A stretch of 64,000 bases of DNA from Streptomyces sp. NBC_00820 (GTDB lineage Bacteria > Actinomycetota > Actinomycetes > Streptomycetales > Streptomycetaceae): the NCBI RefSeq assembly GCF_036347055.1, contig NZ_CP108882.1:6436001-6500000 (forward strand), written 5' to 3'. Below the pieces are notes generated by a model that was given only the letters and a program-made list of their open reading frames with translations, was not told where the DNA came from and searched no databases. A program made the position numbers and the translations under genes. Positions 24,401-31,200 of this stretch are shown piece after piece (the first letter of the stretch is position 1; each line of letters starts with the position of its first letter).

Positions 24401-26717
24401 CGTCCGCGTGGGGCCGCGCCGTCGGCGAGAAGGGCGCGCTGTACGCCGCCGGAGCCTGCGCGGGCACCGAAGGCACGGCGACGGCGGGACGGGTGGGCGT
24501 GAGCCGGCGGTTCAGTTGCAGCAGGTGCTGCTCCGGAGCCCCGGACACGGCCAGCCGGTCCCGCAGTTCCGTCGCCCGGCGCATGTCACCGCTCTCGGCG
24601 GCCACCAGCGCGAGGTCGAACTGGAGCATCCAGTCGGCGGCGCCACGCGAGGTGATGCGGGACACGAACTGCTCGGCGTCGGCGAGCCGGTGCTCCTCCC
24701 GGTAGATCTTCATCAGCAGGGAGCGGCCGGGAGCCGTCGCGCTGACCTCGGTGAGTGCACCCAGGAGCAGCTCGGCGTCGGCCGTGCGCCCGCTCAGCCG
24801 CATCCGCTTGGCGGTGGCCTCGAACCGCTGTCGTACGAAGGCGTCGATCCGGGCGTCGGGGACCGGACCGTGCTTGAGGGGCGGGCGGAACGGGCAGGGG
24901 CGTCCTGCCGCCCGGAAGATGTCCAGCACCGGTTTCACGACGAGCTGGGGCGTGCTGTCGCCCAGCCTGACGACGCTTTCGAAGGCGGTGACGGCGCCGT
25001 CGATGTCGCCGAGCGCGGCGCGGGCGCATCCCTCGTTCCAGTACCGGGTCGCCGAGCCGCTGGCCTGCTCGGCGAGCCGCGCGTGCTGCTCCAGCGCGCG
25101 GTCGGGCTCCCCGCCGAACACGGACCATCCGATGGCGCACACGGCCGCGGCCCGCTGCGCCCGGCCCGATCCGTCGGCCGCCATCTCCTCGAACGCGGCG
25201 GCGGCCGCGCCGGCTCCGGCCGGCGCGCCCACCGCGGTCACCGCACCGGCTCCGATCACGCCGCGCAGGGCCCGCGGCAGCAACGGATGCCACGGTTCCT
25301 CCAGCAGCTCCGCGAGCAGCAGGATGGGCGGGACGGACACGGGCTCGCCGCTCGGTACGACGGCTGCTCCCCGCGGTCCGGTGCGGCGGGCACCGCCGAC
25401 GGCCGCCCCGTCGGGTGTCAGCCGCTGTGCCATCTCCTCGGCCATGGTGAGCAGTTGCTCGGCGGCCTCCTCGTCCTCGGTGCGCTCCGCGGTGTCCACC
25501 ACCGTCGCGAGACGGGCCAGTCCGGCGTTCGCGTCGCCGGTGCGCTCCTCGTCGTCGCCCTCGGCGCTCCCCGCGCCGCTCTTCGCCAGCTTGTCGCGCA
25601 GGGCGCGGGTCCGCTCCAGGCGTCTGCCCCGCGCGACCAGCGGGCGCGCCAGCTCGATGAGCGAGTCGACCTGTCCGGTCCACCCCTGTGCGACCTCCGC
25701 GCGGACCTCTTCGAGGAACTCGACCAGTTCGGGGCTCTCCGACATGTGCCGGGCGACGCCGTCGAGACGGCCCCGGACCGACGTCAGGTACGCCTGGGCC
25801 TCCGCGACCGCTCCGCCCTTACGGCCCGTCTCGGCGAGCGCGAGCGCGGGACGGACCGCCTCCGGCGCCTCCAGCAGGGACAGGCGTTCCTCGACCAGTT
25901 CGAGCACGGGGGCCGGGTCGAACGCCTCGCCGTCCTGCTCGACCAGGTCCAGCAGGACCATCGGCAGCAGACAGCGGGCCGCCTCGGACAGCTGGGCGAC
26001 GTCGTCGGCACCGAGGCGGAGCGGCTCGGGCGGCGGCGAGTCGCGGACGATGTCGGTGAGTTCCAGCACCTCCCGCATGCGGCCGGCGATCCGCGCCGTC
26101 GTCTCCACCGTCTGCTGATACCGGACCCCGCCCATCGTCAGGGGCTTCAGCAAGGCGCCGTTGACCGACTTGACGGCGTCGTCCGGCGTCCTGGTCAGCA
26201 GCAGGCAGGTGTCGGGGCCCTCCTCGGTGAACACCTGCAAGGGGCGCAGGAAGAGGTCCTTGCCCATCACGTGGTTGGCGGCGGCGGCCGCCTGGGCCTC
26301 CGACTCCAGCCTGCGCCACGCCTCGCGCAGCAGGCCTCCCTGGGCGGCCTGCAGGGCGGGCCGGCCTCGCGCGGACACGATGGTCTGCAGGGAGACCTTG
26401 AGGGGGTGGGGAAGGGTCTCGTCGCCGAGGAAGGTCCCGGTGGCGAACCGGCCGGTCCACGCGAAGTGCCAGAAGTCGAGGAGGGCGCCCACGCCTGAGG
26501 GGTCGTCCCCCGTGAAGGTCCGCGCCAGGGCGTCGACATGACCCACGGCGAGCGACTTCTCCGGTGCGACGGCGTGCGCGTGGAAGATCGCCTTGCGGGC
26601 GATCACGACCGCCACGGGGGCGGCCGCCGCCGCGACGTCCTGATGGAGTGCAGTGCCGGTCGCCAGCGATGTGGTGTAGCAGTCCACAGCCGTTGCCCAC
26701 TCGACAGCTTCACTCAC
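18462..26717 (-). CDS. giant TPR/AAA ATPase/Ser-Thr kinase protein
   Basis: A ~2751-residue multidomain protein. Residues 1-~450 are helical and unassigned. Two duplicated TPR-like modules follow (~460-735 and ~775-1043), then more helical repeats, a DGSAP linker (~1387-1425), and repeats again to ~1960. A beta-rich segment (~1980-2060) precedes a STAND-like AAA ATPase with Walker A GPRQVGKTT (Lys2113) and Walker B LLLMIDEFQ (Asp2209, Glu2210), then a winged-helix-like part. The C-terminal kinase (~2480-2751) keeps Lys2510, HGD Asp2605 and DWG Asp2623, so it looks active. GTG 26717 is preferred; TTG 26738 has no Shine-Dalgarno. It is the first gene of an operon with the NERD protein. Confidence 0.85.
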   Translation of the reverse strand: MSEAVEWATAVDCYTTSLATGTALHQDVAAAAAPVAVVIARKAIFHAHAVAPEKSLAVGHVDALARTFTGDDPSGVGALLDFWHFAWTGRFATGTFLGDETLPHPLKVSLQTIVSARGRPALQAAQGGLLREAWRRLESEAQAAAAANHVMGKDLFLRPLQVFTEEGPDTCLLLTRTPDDAVKSVNGALLKPLTMGGVRYQQTVETTARIAGRMREVLELTDIVRDSPPPEPLRLGADDVAQLSEAARCLLPMVLLDLVEQDGEAFDPAPVLELVEERLSLLEAPEAVRPALALAETGRKGGAVAEAQAYLTSVRGRLDGVARHMSESPELVEFLEEVRAEVAQGWTGQVDSLIELARPLVARGRRLERTRALRDKLAKSGAGSAEGDDEERTGDANAGLARLATVVDTAERTEDEEAAEQLLTMAEEMAQRLTPDGAAVGGARRTGPRGAAVVPSGEPVSVPPILLLAELLEEPWHPLLPRALRGVIGAGAVTAVGAPAGAGAAAAAFEEMAADGSGRAQRAAAVCAIGWSVFGGEPDRALEQHARLAEQASGSATRYWNEGCARAALGDIDGAVTAFESVVRLGDSTPQLVVKPVLDIFRAAGRPCPFRPPLKHGPVPDARIDAFVRQRFEATAKRMRLSGRTADAELLLGALTEVSATAPGRSLLMKIYREEHRLADAEQFVSRITSRGAADWMLQFDLALVAAESGDMRRATELRDRLAVSGAPEQHLLQLNRRLTPTRPAVAVPSVPAQAPAAYSAPFSPTARPHADAGSLPPILLHEDLLALDTDSLPAGLLSALTRIENPSEAAQGFADWAADAHGAAAQAAAACAVGWACRAGDADLAGDWADSLLPADASGWLLWNRACARELLRDAEGAARDLERALGTGDQPPPAVWPLVAERLAAAGIPVPPSPHSPSAAPRPPARISSTTVQHFESLAKRLFTVGRLRDAEWLLRALVEAAPRTPGRLLLMKIWRESRRLDDALALVSQRRALGEDDWRLCYEAGLVAVAAGRPNVALDMRRQAGALGGPADWIAQLDRRIGLPHVPNGPRAPGVGHTAPTPEQHIVQQALNGRQNKASLLEPARQLLDERGPSPVLAVARQLERTAPWVCLTLLDLLIDRVAEQPDLEAPAGLVEQVVAGGDAKLVERLASALDDSGDHREAIRLLTEFAEQCKPTLRPRIRHRLVGLLRGNGQEEEADRLVARTTPPLPAQPLRPDPGRAVRLLPRRSHLVLPSRPEDGPAPLHEAQELEQLRGPGAAADLWCAALESGQVLAYPHTLGTLVTAGRAEEALELYRRYADRLWTGSMAAWNIATAYAQLGLLEQAADTLEIEAQISSWTALGAEDRADVDEIFRLVGRPSPRGLLTPSSASVIARSVLPGSGPSPDGSAPNGSALDGTAPDGSTPDGSSADGSAPDGSAPHGAAPHTSGLGAVQEPSPAAPLRAKPEEWENRRLSDAFRNALRGSEPGTPRFQQQTLLLRADYERLIAGLAGEAERFVRPAPGPLSPELLMRMSPVAAAAFTTGLTAAQEKRWREAADAWRTAYDAHPRNEVVASGLVLALLHTEEHALARQLVDGFAFSSSFIRPRVALAHAVGGPAGAIEEIARMRDEDLGLGRTDLPLAQAGLELHSLGDPLAAGRTLLSVATDRPPGLARMFGVVALLLGQDARDQELVAEAYRSLMPPIQHVNEIVAASLRERRPDHLQLVRGLLGAGPLKKLAEARSAELGRDQPSHRRLRVMRTLLEQRRAVSPDARWLWARMLWQDGESAEAAQAYREVVHELAYAPGRPRLAPAVEEWIQAARSSGDPALHQEALTTKQDLDLPMRTRELEILRGDEVAQESLLFDLNADLVSFEASDVVNARQEAAHRLERVVESVRSVAAGGQDQATVDQLVDVWYHQLAQDISTEEGRARLMVLRRQARKLTSRVGDRPLRDASQRVSMVTYRLWEESGRRLLPPRIAAAFLVAESELWCHDEGPLHVHLTVEPQEDEGRVRIGCNGSPYTEVELAQGRRQQVVFRVDELYGVDRVELDFWVYRPDTAEAEKLSLPFPVERRSWAEKLAGHAFAAGSPADQRIRVPREAELTQLRHHYRNRQAAPVRFLHGPRQVGKTTLARSLLAHPLPEDQADWPLPGVLAVEVNGESWSHLHNVSLWKWLADQICRGVQKAWPGASWDRTLPVTGYEFGTWLTGIRLEGLDGWRLLLMIDEFQTLLDRVHESGQPIAHLGDQLRAMTSDPDMPLLLLTLGSCSFESLKARLVPHGSNLTDEIREFPVGFMEPEQARMIFERGFDEGVFLHRAVVERVVEYTGGYPYHVHCMGEELAKLLAGRKASIITLEDVESAAQALVERPEVSKPFSDMEREPGVGEAIAYLLENETAPDEPTIDGDTVDLATRPEVDRGLDRIKELGLIRRYGHSDWVWSNMLIYIWLKQRDARQRLKAQAREAARPAPVPVPDTAEDLADDPPGDPAEALRGAGFVVGAPLGEQTVYEFPATRRVTLKGGRSAVAKLLNPDRDETVLAALRDRFAALDRSVGKSAPQLLREHPVVDGRWFVFEWTDGRTLDEVMRDADRLPYVWEQAVRWITDAADIIARAYREGALTHGDVKPENLVLAPDGRVTVLDWGGGNLGGEPSPILTDHAFDPRYAPEERRFDAGSPQGPSGVSPRDDAYSLGATLFKLVHPRRRTLSDLALGDLGAMDPQIVDVEFDHIEDKTSWQLAGLLRKALLARPERRFQNAEELAAALREIPRA
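22446..22556 (-). repeat. degenerate 15-bp repeats encoding a DGSAP linker
   Basis: About seven imperfect 15-bp units encode Asp-Gly-Ser-Ala/Thr-Pro-like pentapeptides inside the giant kinase protein. They form a flexible linker between two helical-repeat regions. Confidence 0.85.
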
Positions 26718-26753
26718 CCGGCACCCCCGCACCAGCAACGAGTATCTGACGGA

Positions 26754-26770
26754 CAGACAAGTCCCGTCTG
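26754..26770. promoter_or_regulatory. small palindrome upstream of the giant kinase operon
   Basis: CAGAC-7 nt-GTCTG lies 37 bp before the GTG start of the kinase operon, in a stretch that is AT-richer than its surroundings. It could be part of the promoter or an operator. No firm -35/-10 pair was identified. Confidence 0.3.
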
Positions 26771-26976
26771 AAGAGGAAAAGTTGTGTCACCCCGGAATAC
26801 CTCAGGTTATCAGCCGGCACCGTTCTCATCCCTGCTCATGCCGGTGTCGGGTCACGTGCCGCGCCGGTGCCGCCGGCGGCCCGGCCGGGGCCTCGTACGC
26901 GCGTCGCGGTCCGTCCCGGCGCGCCGGGGAAAAAGGGTGGCGCGCGGACGCCGCCGGAGGTTACGGTCCTTTTCAT

Positions 26977-26997
26977 CCGGTGGCCGCGGGCCACCGG
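26977..26997 (+). other. strong stem-loop ahead of the small reading frame
   Basis: A perfect 9-bp stem (CCGGTGGCC with GGCCACCGG, loop GCG) lies 35 bp upstream of the 23-codon frame at 27032. It could be a leader hairpin or a terminator. The 26771-27031 region otherwise shows no gene. Confidence 0.55.
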
Positions 26998-27031
26998 AAC
27001 GATGCGTGTGTGATCCAGGAGGTGTTGACCG

Positions 27032-27103
27032 ATGACTGTCGCCGCGATGGGCGCTGCCCACATCCGGAAGTTCGTCAAGTCCACCTCCGTGGCCTCCGGC
27101 TGA
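27032..27103 (+). CDS. 23-residue small protein or leader peptide
   Basis: The frame MTVAAMGAAHIRKFVKSTS plus four residues has a perfect Shine-Dalgarno AGGAGGTG (27017-27024) 7 nt before its ATG. It ends 62 bp before the likely rsgA start and lies in the same direction. It is Lys/Arg-containing and not hydrophobic, so neither a signal peptide nor a clear toxin. It may be an rsgA leader peptide or an independent small protein. I do not recognise it. Confidence 0.5.
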   Translation: MTVAAMGAAHIRKFVKSTSVASG

Positions 27104-27165
27104 TCTCACCTCTCCATCCGCGCGCCACGCGCGACGCCGGGGGCACCTCTGTGAAGGGTCACCCC

Positions 27166-28323
27166 TTGTCTTCCTCCTCTGTTCCGAACCCGTCCTCCCT
27201 CCAGTCGCTCGCGCCCTATGGCTGGGACGCCGGCTGGGAGTCCGAGTTCACCCCCTACGCCGAGCAGGGTCTCCTGCCCGGCCGTGTCGTACGGGTCGAC
27301 CGCGGCCAGTGCGATGTGGTCACCGCCGAGGGTGTCGTCCGCGCCGACACCGAGTTCGTCGTGCCCCGCGACCCGATGAAGGTCGTGTGCACGGGCGACT
27401 GGGTCGCCGTCGACCCCGAGGGCGGCGATCCGCGGTACGTGCGGACGCTCCTGCCACGCCGCACCGCCTTCGTGCGGTCGACGTCGTCCAAGCGTTCCGA
27501 CGGCCAGGTGCTGGCCACCAACATTGACCACGTCGTCGTCTGCGTCTCGCTCGCGGCCGAACTCGACCTCGGGCGGATCGAGCGGTTCCTCGCGCTGGCG
27601 ATGTCCTGTTCGTCCGGCGACGCGCTGCTGCGCGGGCCGGGCTCCTCCCCGGAGTCCGCCGCACAGCCCGTGGTCGTCCTCACCAAGGCCGACCTCGTGC
27701 CCGACCCGGCGACCCTCGCCCACCTCGCGCAGGACGTGGAGACGAGCGCCCCCGGCGTGCCCGTGCTCCCCGTCAGCGCCCTGAACGGCGACGGCCTCGA
27801 CGTCCTGCGCGCCCTCACCGGCTCCGGTACGACCGTGCTGCTCGGCCAGTCCGGCGCGGGCAAGTCCACCCTCGCCAACTCCCTCACCGGCGAGGACGTC
27901 ATGGACGTACAGGCGGCCCGCGACGTCGACGGCAAGGGACGCCACACCACGACCACCCGCAACCTGCTCGTCCTGCCCGGCGGAGGCGTGCTCATCGACA
28001 CCCCCGGGCTGCGGGGCGTCGGCCTGTACGACGCCGGGAGCGGGGTCGGGCAGGTGTTCACCGAGATCGAGGAACTGGCCCGGCGGTGCCGGTTCCACGA
28101 CTGCGCGCACGAGTCCGAGCCCGGCTGCGCGGTGCTCTCCGCCCTGGAGAGCGGGGAGCTTGCGGTGCGGCGGCTGGAGAGCTACCGGAAGCTGACCCGG
28201 GAGAACCAGTGGATCGTCGCGAAGACCGACGCGCGGGTCCGTGCGGAGATCCGGCGGGACTGGAAGCGGAAGGGCGCCGAGGGGCGGGCGGCGATGCAGG
28301 CCAAGCGGGGGCGGTGGGCGTAG
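27166..28323 (+). CDS. rsgA: ribosome small subunit-dependent GTPase RsgA
   Basis: A 385-residue circularly permuted GTPase that acts late in 30S subunit maturation. An N-terminal OB-like domain (~20-95) precedes the G domain in permuted order: G4 TKADL (~178), G1 GQSGAGKST (~230), then the T-rich GRHTTTT switch and G3 DTPGLRG (~282). The zinc site CRFHDCAHESEPGC (~310-323) and the basic C-terminus follow. TTG 27166 is chosen because GAAGGG lies 7 nt upstream; GTG 27151 is the alternative. The frame is open further upstream but matches nothing in the family. A strong hairpin ends the transcript. Confidence 0.93.
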   Translation: MSSSSVPNPSSLQSLAPYGWDAGWESEFTPYAEQGLLPGRVVRVDRGQCDVVTAEGVVRADTEFVVPRDPMKVVCTGDWVAVDPEGGDPRYVRTLLPRRTAFVRSTSSKRSDGQVLATNIDHVVVCVSLAAELDLGRIERFLALAMSCSSGDALLRGPGSSPESAAQPVVVLTKADLVPDPATLAHLAQDVETSAPGVPVLPVSALNGDGLDVLRALTGSGTTVLLGQSGAGKSTLANSLTGEDVMDVQAARDVDGKGRHTTTTRNLLVLPGGGVLIDTPGLRGVGLYDAGSGVGQVFTEIEELARRCRFHDCAHESEPGCAVLSALESGELAVRRLESYRKLTRENQWIVAKTDARVRAEIRRDWKRKGAEGRAAMQAKRGRWA

Positions 28324-28338
28324 CCTCCCCGCGCCGCG

Positions 28339-28384
28339 CCGTGACGGGTGCCCGGGGGCTGCCGCTCCCGGGCACCCGTCACGG
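28339..28384 (+). terminator. rsgA terminator
   Basis: A perfect 18-bp inverted repeat (28339-28356 with 28367-28384, 10-nt loop) begins 15 bp after the rsgA stop. There is no T-run. Confidence 0.85.
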
Positions 28385-28394
28385 CCCCGCCCCG

Positions 28395-28483
28395 CCTGAC
28401 CTGACCCCGCCCGACCTGACCTCGCCTGATCTGACCCCGTCGGTCGTACGCCGGCCGCGCGTCGGTCGTACGCCGGCCGTACA
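28395..28483. repeat. adjacent 15-bp and 22-bp direct repeats
   Basis: Three near-identical 15-bp units (CCTGACCTGACCCCG type, 28395-28439) are followed by two 22-bp units starting TCGGTCGTACGCCGGCC (28440-28461, 28462-28483). They fill the gap between the rsgA terminator and the ada/alkA gene and could carry its promoter sites. Confidence 0.85.
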
Positions 28484-28545
28484 CCGACTGCACGTCCGAT
28501 TTCCGCCAGCCCGGATCGGCGGGTCGTCCGACACTGGAAAGCGTG

Positions 28546-29970
28546 ATGGACGAAGACAGCAGGTACGAGGCGGTGCGGAGCCGGGACGGGCGGTTCGACG
28601 GGGCCTTCTTCTTCGCTGTGCGGACCACCGGGATCTACTGCCGGCCCAGCTGCCCGGCGGTGACGCCGAAGCGGCGGAACGTGCGGTTCTTCCCGACGGC
28701 GGCCGCCGCGCAGGGCTCCGGATTCCGGGCCTGCCGGCGGTGCCGGCCGGACGCCGTGCCGGGGTCCGCGGACTGGAACGCGCGGGCGGACGTCGTCGGC
28801 CGGGCCATGCGGCTGATCGCCGACGGCGTCGTCGACCGCGAGGGCGTGGCCGGGCTGGCCTCCCGGCTCGGCTACAGCGCCCGGCAGGTGCAGCGGCAGC
28901 TCACCGCGGAACTCGGCGCCGGCCCGGTGGCGCTCGCCCGCGCCCAGCGGGCACACACCGCCCGCACGCTGCTGCAGACCACCGAGCTGCCCGTCACCGA
29001 GATCGCGTTCGCGGCCGGGTTCGGGAGCCTGCGCCAGTTCAACGACACCGTCCGGGAGGTGTACGCCTCCACACCGACCGAGGTACGCGCCGCCGCGCCC
29101 CGGGGCAGGGGCGCCCGCCGGGCCGCCCCGGGCGCCGGCATCCCGCTGCGGCTCGCCCACCGCGGGCCGTACCAGTCCGGCGCCGTCTTCGACCAGTTGG
29201 CACGGGAGGCCGTGCCCGGCGTCGAGGAGGTGAGCGGCGCCCCGGGTGCCCGCACCTACCGGCGCACCCTGCGGCTGCCGTACGGCACCGCGCTCGCCGC
29301 CGTCGACGAACGCGCGCGCGAGCCGAAGGCGGGCGGCGCCACGCATCCGGGCGGCTGGCTCGACGCGCGGCTGCACCTCACCGACCTCCGGGACCTGACC
29401 ACCGCCGTGCAGCGGCTGCGCAGGCTGTTCGATCTCGACGCCGACCCCTACGCGGTGGACGAGCGGCTCGCCGCCGACCCACGGCTCGCTCCGCTGGTCG
29501 CCGCCCGGCCCGGACTGCGCTCACCGGGCGCCGTCGACCCGCTGGAGCCCGCGGTACGGGCCCTGGTGGGGACGGAGGCCGCCCTGGACAGACTCGTACG
29601 GCGGTACGGCAAGGCACTCGACGCGCCGTCCGGGAGCCTCACCCATCTGTTCCCCGAGGCTTCCGCTCTCGCCGAGGCCGAGCCCGAGGGGCCCTTGGGC
29701 TCGCTGGCCGCCGCCCTCGCCGACGGGGCCGTACGACTGGACCCGGGGGCCGACCGGGACCAGGCCCAGCAGACGCTGCTCGCGCTGCCCGGCATGGACC
29801 CGGCCGTCGTCGCCGTACTGCGGGCGCGCGCCCTGGGCGACCCGGACGTCGCCCCGCCCGGGGCGGAGGTGCCCGAGGCGTGGCGGCCCTGGCGGTCGTA
29901 CGCCGTCCAGCACCTGCGGGTGGCGGGAACGGTGGGAACAGCGGGAACGGCGGGAATGCCGGGGGAGTGA
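28546..29970 (+). CDS. Ada/AraC/AlkA fusion, DNA alkylation repair regulator
   Basis: A 474-residue fusion. Residues 1-75 are the Ada N-terminal methyl-phosphotriester domain with Cys32, Cys36, Cys63 and Cys66 for zinc and methyl transfer. Residues 80-180 are an AraC HTH. Residues 190-300 are the AlkA N-domain, and 300-474 the HhH-GPD glycosylase. The glycosylase part looks degenerate: the usual GIGPWTA hairpin reads GMDPAVVA, and the segment that should carry the catalytic Asp reads PPGAEV with about 30 residues missing before RPWRSYAVQHL. It probably still senses methylation and activates the next gene. ATG 28546 (GTG 28543 possible) has GGAAAG upstream. The C-terminus has a GT/A repeat. 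Confidence 0.88.
   Translation: MDEDSRYEAVRSRDGRFDGAFFFAVRTTGIYCRPSCPAVTPKRRNVRFFPTAAAAQGSGFRACRRCRPDAVPGSADWNARADVVGRAMRLIADGVVDREGVAGLASRLGYSARQVQRQLTAELGAGPVALARAQRAHTARTLLQTTELPVTEIAFAAGFGSLRQFNDTVREVYASTPTEVRAAAPRGRGARRAAPGAGIPLRLAHRGPYQSGAVFDQLAREAVPGVEEVSGAPGARTYRRTLRLPYGTALAAVDERAREPKAGGATHPGGWLDARLHLTDLRDLTTAVQRLRRLFDLDADPYAVDERLAADPRLAPLVAARPGLRSPGAVDPLEPAVRALVGTEAALDRLVRRYGKALDAPSGSLTHLFPEASALAEAEPEGPLGSLAAALADGAVRLDPGADRDQAQQTLLALPGMDPAVVAVLRARALGDPDVAPPGAEVPEAWRPWRSYAVQHLRVAGTVGTAGTAGMPGE
29923..29958 (+). repeat. 9-bp repeat at the end of ada/alkA
   Basis: Four imperfect 9-bp units (GCGGGAACG type) encode an AGT/VGT-like tail just before the stop. Confidence 0.85.
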
Positions 29971-29984
29971 GGGAGGCGACGGAC

Positions 29985-30584
29985 ATGAGGGAGACTGCGA
30001 GAACCATGAACGCGATGGATGCGATGAATGCGATGAATGTGATGGGCGCGAGGGCGGCGACGGAGATGGCGGAAACGGTGGAGACGACGGAGACGGCGGG
30101 GGCCGTCTACTGGACGCACGTGGAGGCGCCGGTCGGGCCGTTGCTGCTCACCGCCGACGCGGACGGCGCGCTCACCTCGCTGTCCGTGCCCGGGCAGAAG
30201 GGCGGCCAAAGCGTCCAGGACGGCTGGCGGCACGATCCGGGCCCTTTCCGGGAGGCCGCGCGGCAGCTCGACGCCTACTTCGCCGGTGAACTCAAGGAAT
30301 TCCGGCTGCCGTTGCGCACCCACGGAACCGAGTTCCGGGAGCGGGTCTGGGACGCGCTGGACGCGGTGCCGTACGGCGCCACGAGCACCTACGGCGAGAT
30401 CGCCCGGCGTATCGGCGCCTCCCGGGCGGCCGTTCGGGCCGTGGGCGGGGCGATCGGCGCCAACCCCCTGCTCATCGTGCGGCCTTGCCACCGTGTCATC
30501 GGGGCCGACGGCTCGATGACCGGATACGCGGGGGGACTTGAGCGGAAGGTGTGGCTGCTCACCCTGGAGGGTGTGCTCGGCTGA
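29985..30584 (+). CDS. ogt: methylated-DNA-[protein]-cysteine S-methyltransferase
   Basis: A suicide repair protein that moves methyl groups from O6-methylguanine to its own Cys. The C-terminal domain shows the DNA-binding helix TSTYGEIARRIGASRAAVRAV and the active site RPCHRVIG; the N-terminal domain starts near VYWTHVEAPVGPLLL. It lies 14 bp after the ada/alkA gene, the expected inducible operon partner. ATG 29985 has GGGAGG 8 nt upstream and gives 199 residues, but the first ~38 residues are Met-rich repeat sequence. A later in-frame ATG (for example 30068) would give a normal-length enzyme. Confidence 0.88.
   Translation: MRETARTMNAMDAMNAMNVMGARAATEMAETVETTETAGAVYWTHVEAPVGPLLLTADADGALTSLSVPGQKGGQSVQDGWRHDPGPFREAARQLDAYFAGELKEFRLPLRTHGTEFRERVWDALDAVPYGATSTYGEIARRIGASRAAVRAVGGAIGANPLLIVRPCHRVIGADGSMTGYAGGLERKVWLLTLEGVLG
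30006..30050 (+). repeat. 9-bp repeat at the start of ogt
   Basis: Five units of ATGAATGCG type encode MNA-MDA-MNA-MNV-MGA. Each unit offers an in-frame ATG, so several translation starts are possible. Confidence 0.9.
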
Positions 30585-30610
30585 CCGGTTAGGCTCGTAC
30601 GAAGCGGACC

Positions 30611-30955
30611 TTGAGCCAGATTGCGAGCCGCACGGTGATACGAGATTTGTACAACGTCAGGCTGCGGCCCGCGGACGACGCTCCCTCGCCGCTGACCGAC
30701 GAGGAGGAACAGCGCTTCCGGGCGGTGCTGTTCAGCGAACTCGGCAATACGATCGCCGACCGGGGCTGGGCCCGTTTCCCGGCGTACACGCCCGAGGACC
30801 GCCGCCGGCTGGTCGAGGTCGCGCACCGGCTCACCGAGCACTGGGGCCGGCGGGTGATCGTCGAGGCCGAGGACCACTGCCGCCTCCTGCTCCGCCTCGC
30901 CGGAGCCGAAGTCGAAGCCGAAGCCGTCCCGGACGCGCTGCCCCGGCACCTCTGA
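30611..30955 (+). CDS. small conserved-type hypothetical protein
   Basis: A 114-residue acidic protein with no recognised domain. It is mostly helical (DEEEQRFRAVLFSELGNTIADRGWARFPAYT and EDRRRLVEVAHRLTEHWGRRV) and ends in a Glu/Ala-rich stretch. The start is uncertain: TTG 30611 or GTG 30635, neither with a clear Shine-Dalgarno; TAGGCT at 30590-30595 could be a -10 for a short-leader transcript. Codon bias supports it being real. It follows ogt by 26 bp and may be co-transcribed. Confidence 0.6.
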   Translation: MSQIASRTVIRDLYNVRLRPADDAPSPLTDEEEQRFRAVLFSELGNTIADRGWARFPAYTPEDRRRLVEVAHRLTEHWGRRVIVEAEDHCRLLLRLAGAEVEAEAVPDALPRHL

Positions 30956-31034
30956 GCCCGCCGGTACGGCACGTCGCGGCGCGCCGCACGCCAGGTGACG
31001 ACCGCCACCCAGCCCCCTGACTCCGGGTCCTGAA

Positions 31035-31086
31035 CCCACGCCCCGAGCCCACGCGCCGTGCCCACGCCCCGAGCCCGCGCGCCGGA
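31035..31086. repeat. 26-bp tandem repeat, two units
   Basis: Units at 31035-31060 and 31061-31086 match at 23 of 26 positions. They lie in the 306-bp gap (30956-31261) before the GDSL hydrolase gene, which otherwise holds only the ACGG tract. Confidence 0.85.
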
Positions 31087-31200
31087 CCCACGCCCAGATC
31101 CCCTTGTGTCACCCGCCCCCGTGCCCCGCTGGGCCGTGCGGGTGGACCCGCTGGTGACGTTCCGCTGTTGCGCGGCACCCGTGTGGCACGGTCACCTGCG

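Noticed and set aside
22875..26498. A 1207-codon open frame on the + strand opposite the giant kinase gene
   Set aside because: It is the complement of a high-GC coding sequence, has reverse codon bias and no recognisable domain; such antisense frames are normal in Streptomyces DNA.
15589..26717. A complete Pgl/BREX type 2 locus
   Set aside because: Only a PglW-like NERD-kinase arrangement is present; no methyltransferase PglX, PglY ATPase of the usual type or PglZ phosphatase is found in the window.
26782..27165. An N-terminal extension of RsgA
   Set aside because: The frame is open but the sequence is unlike RsgA, and a separate small frame with its own RBS occupies the region.
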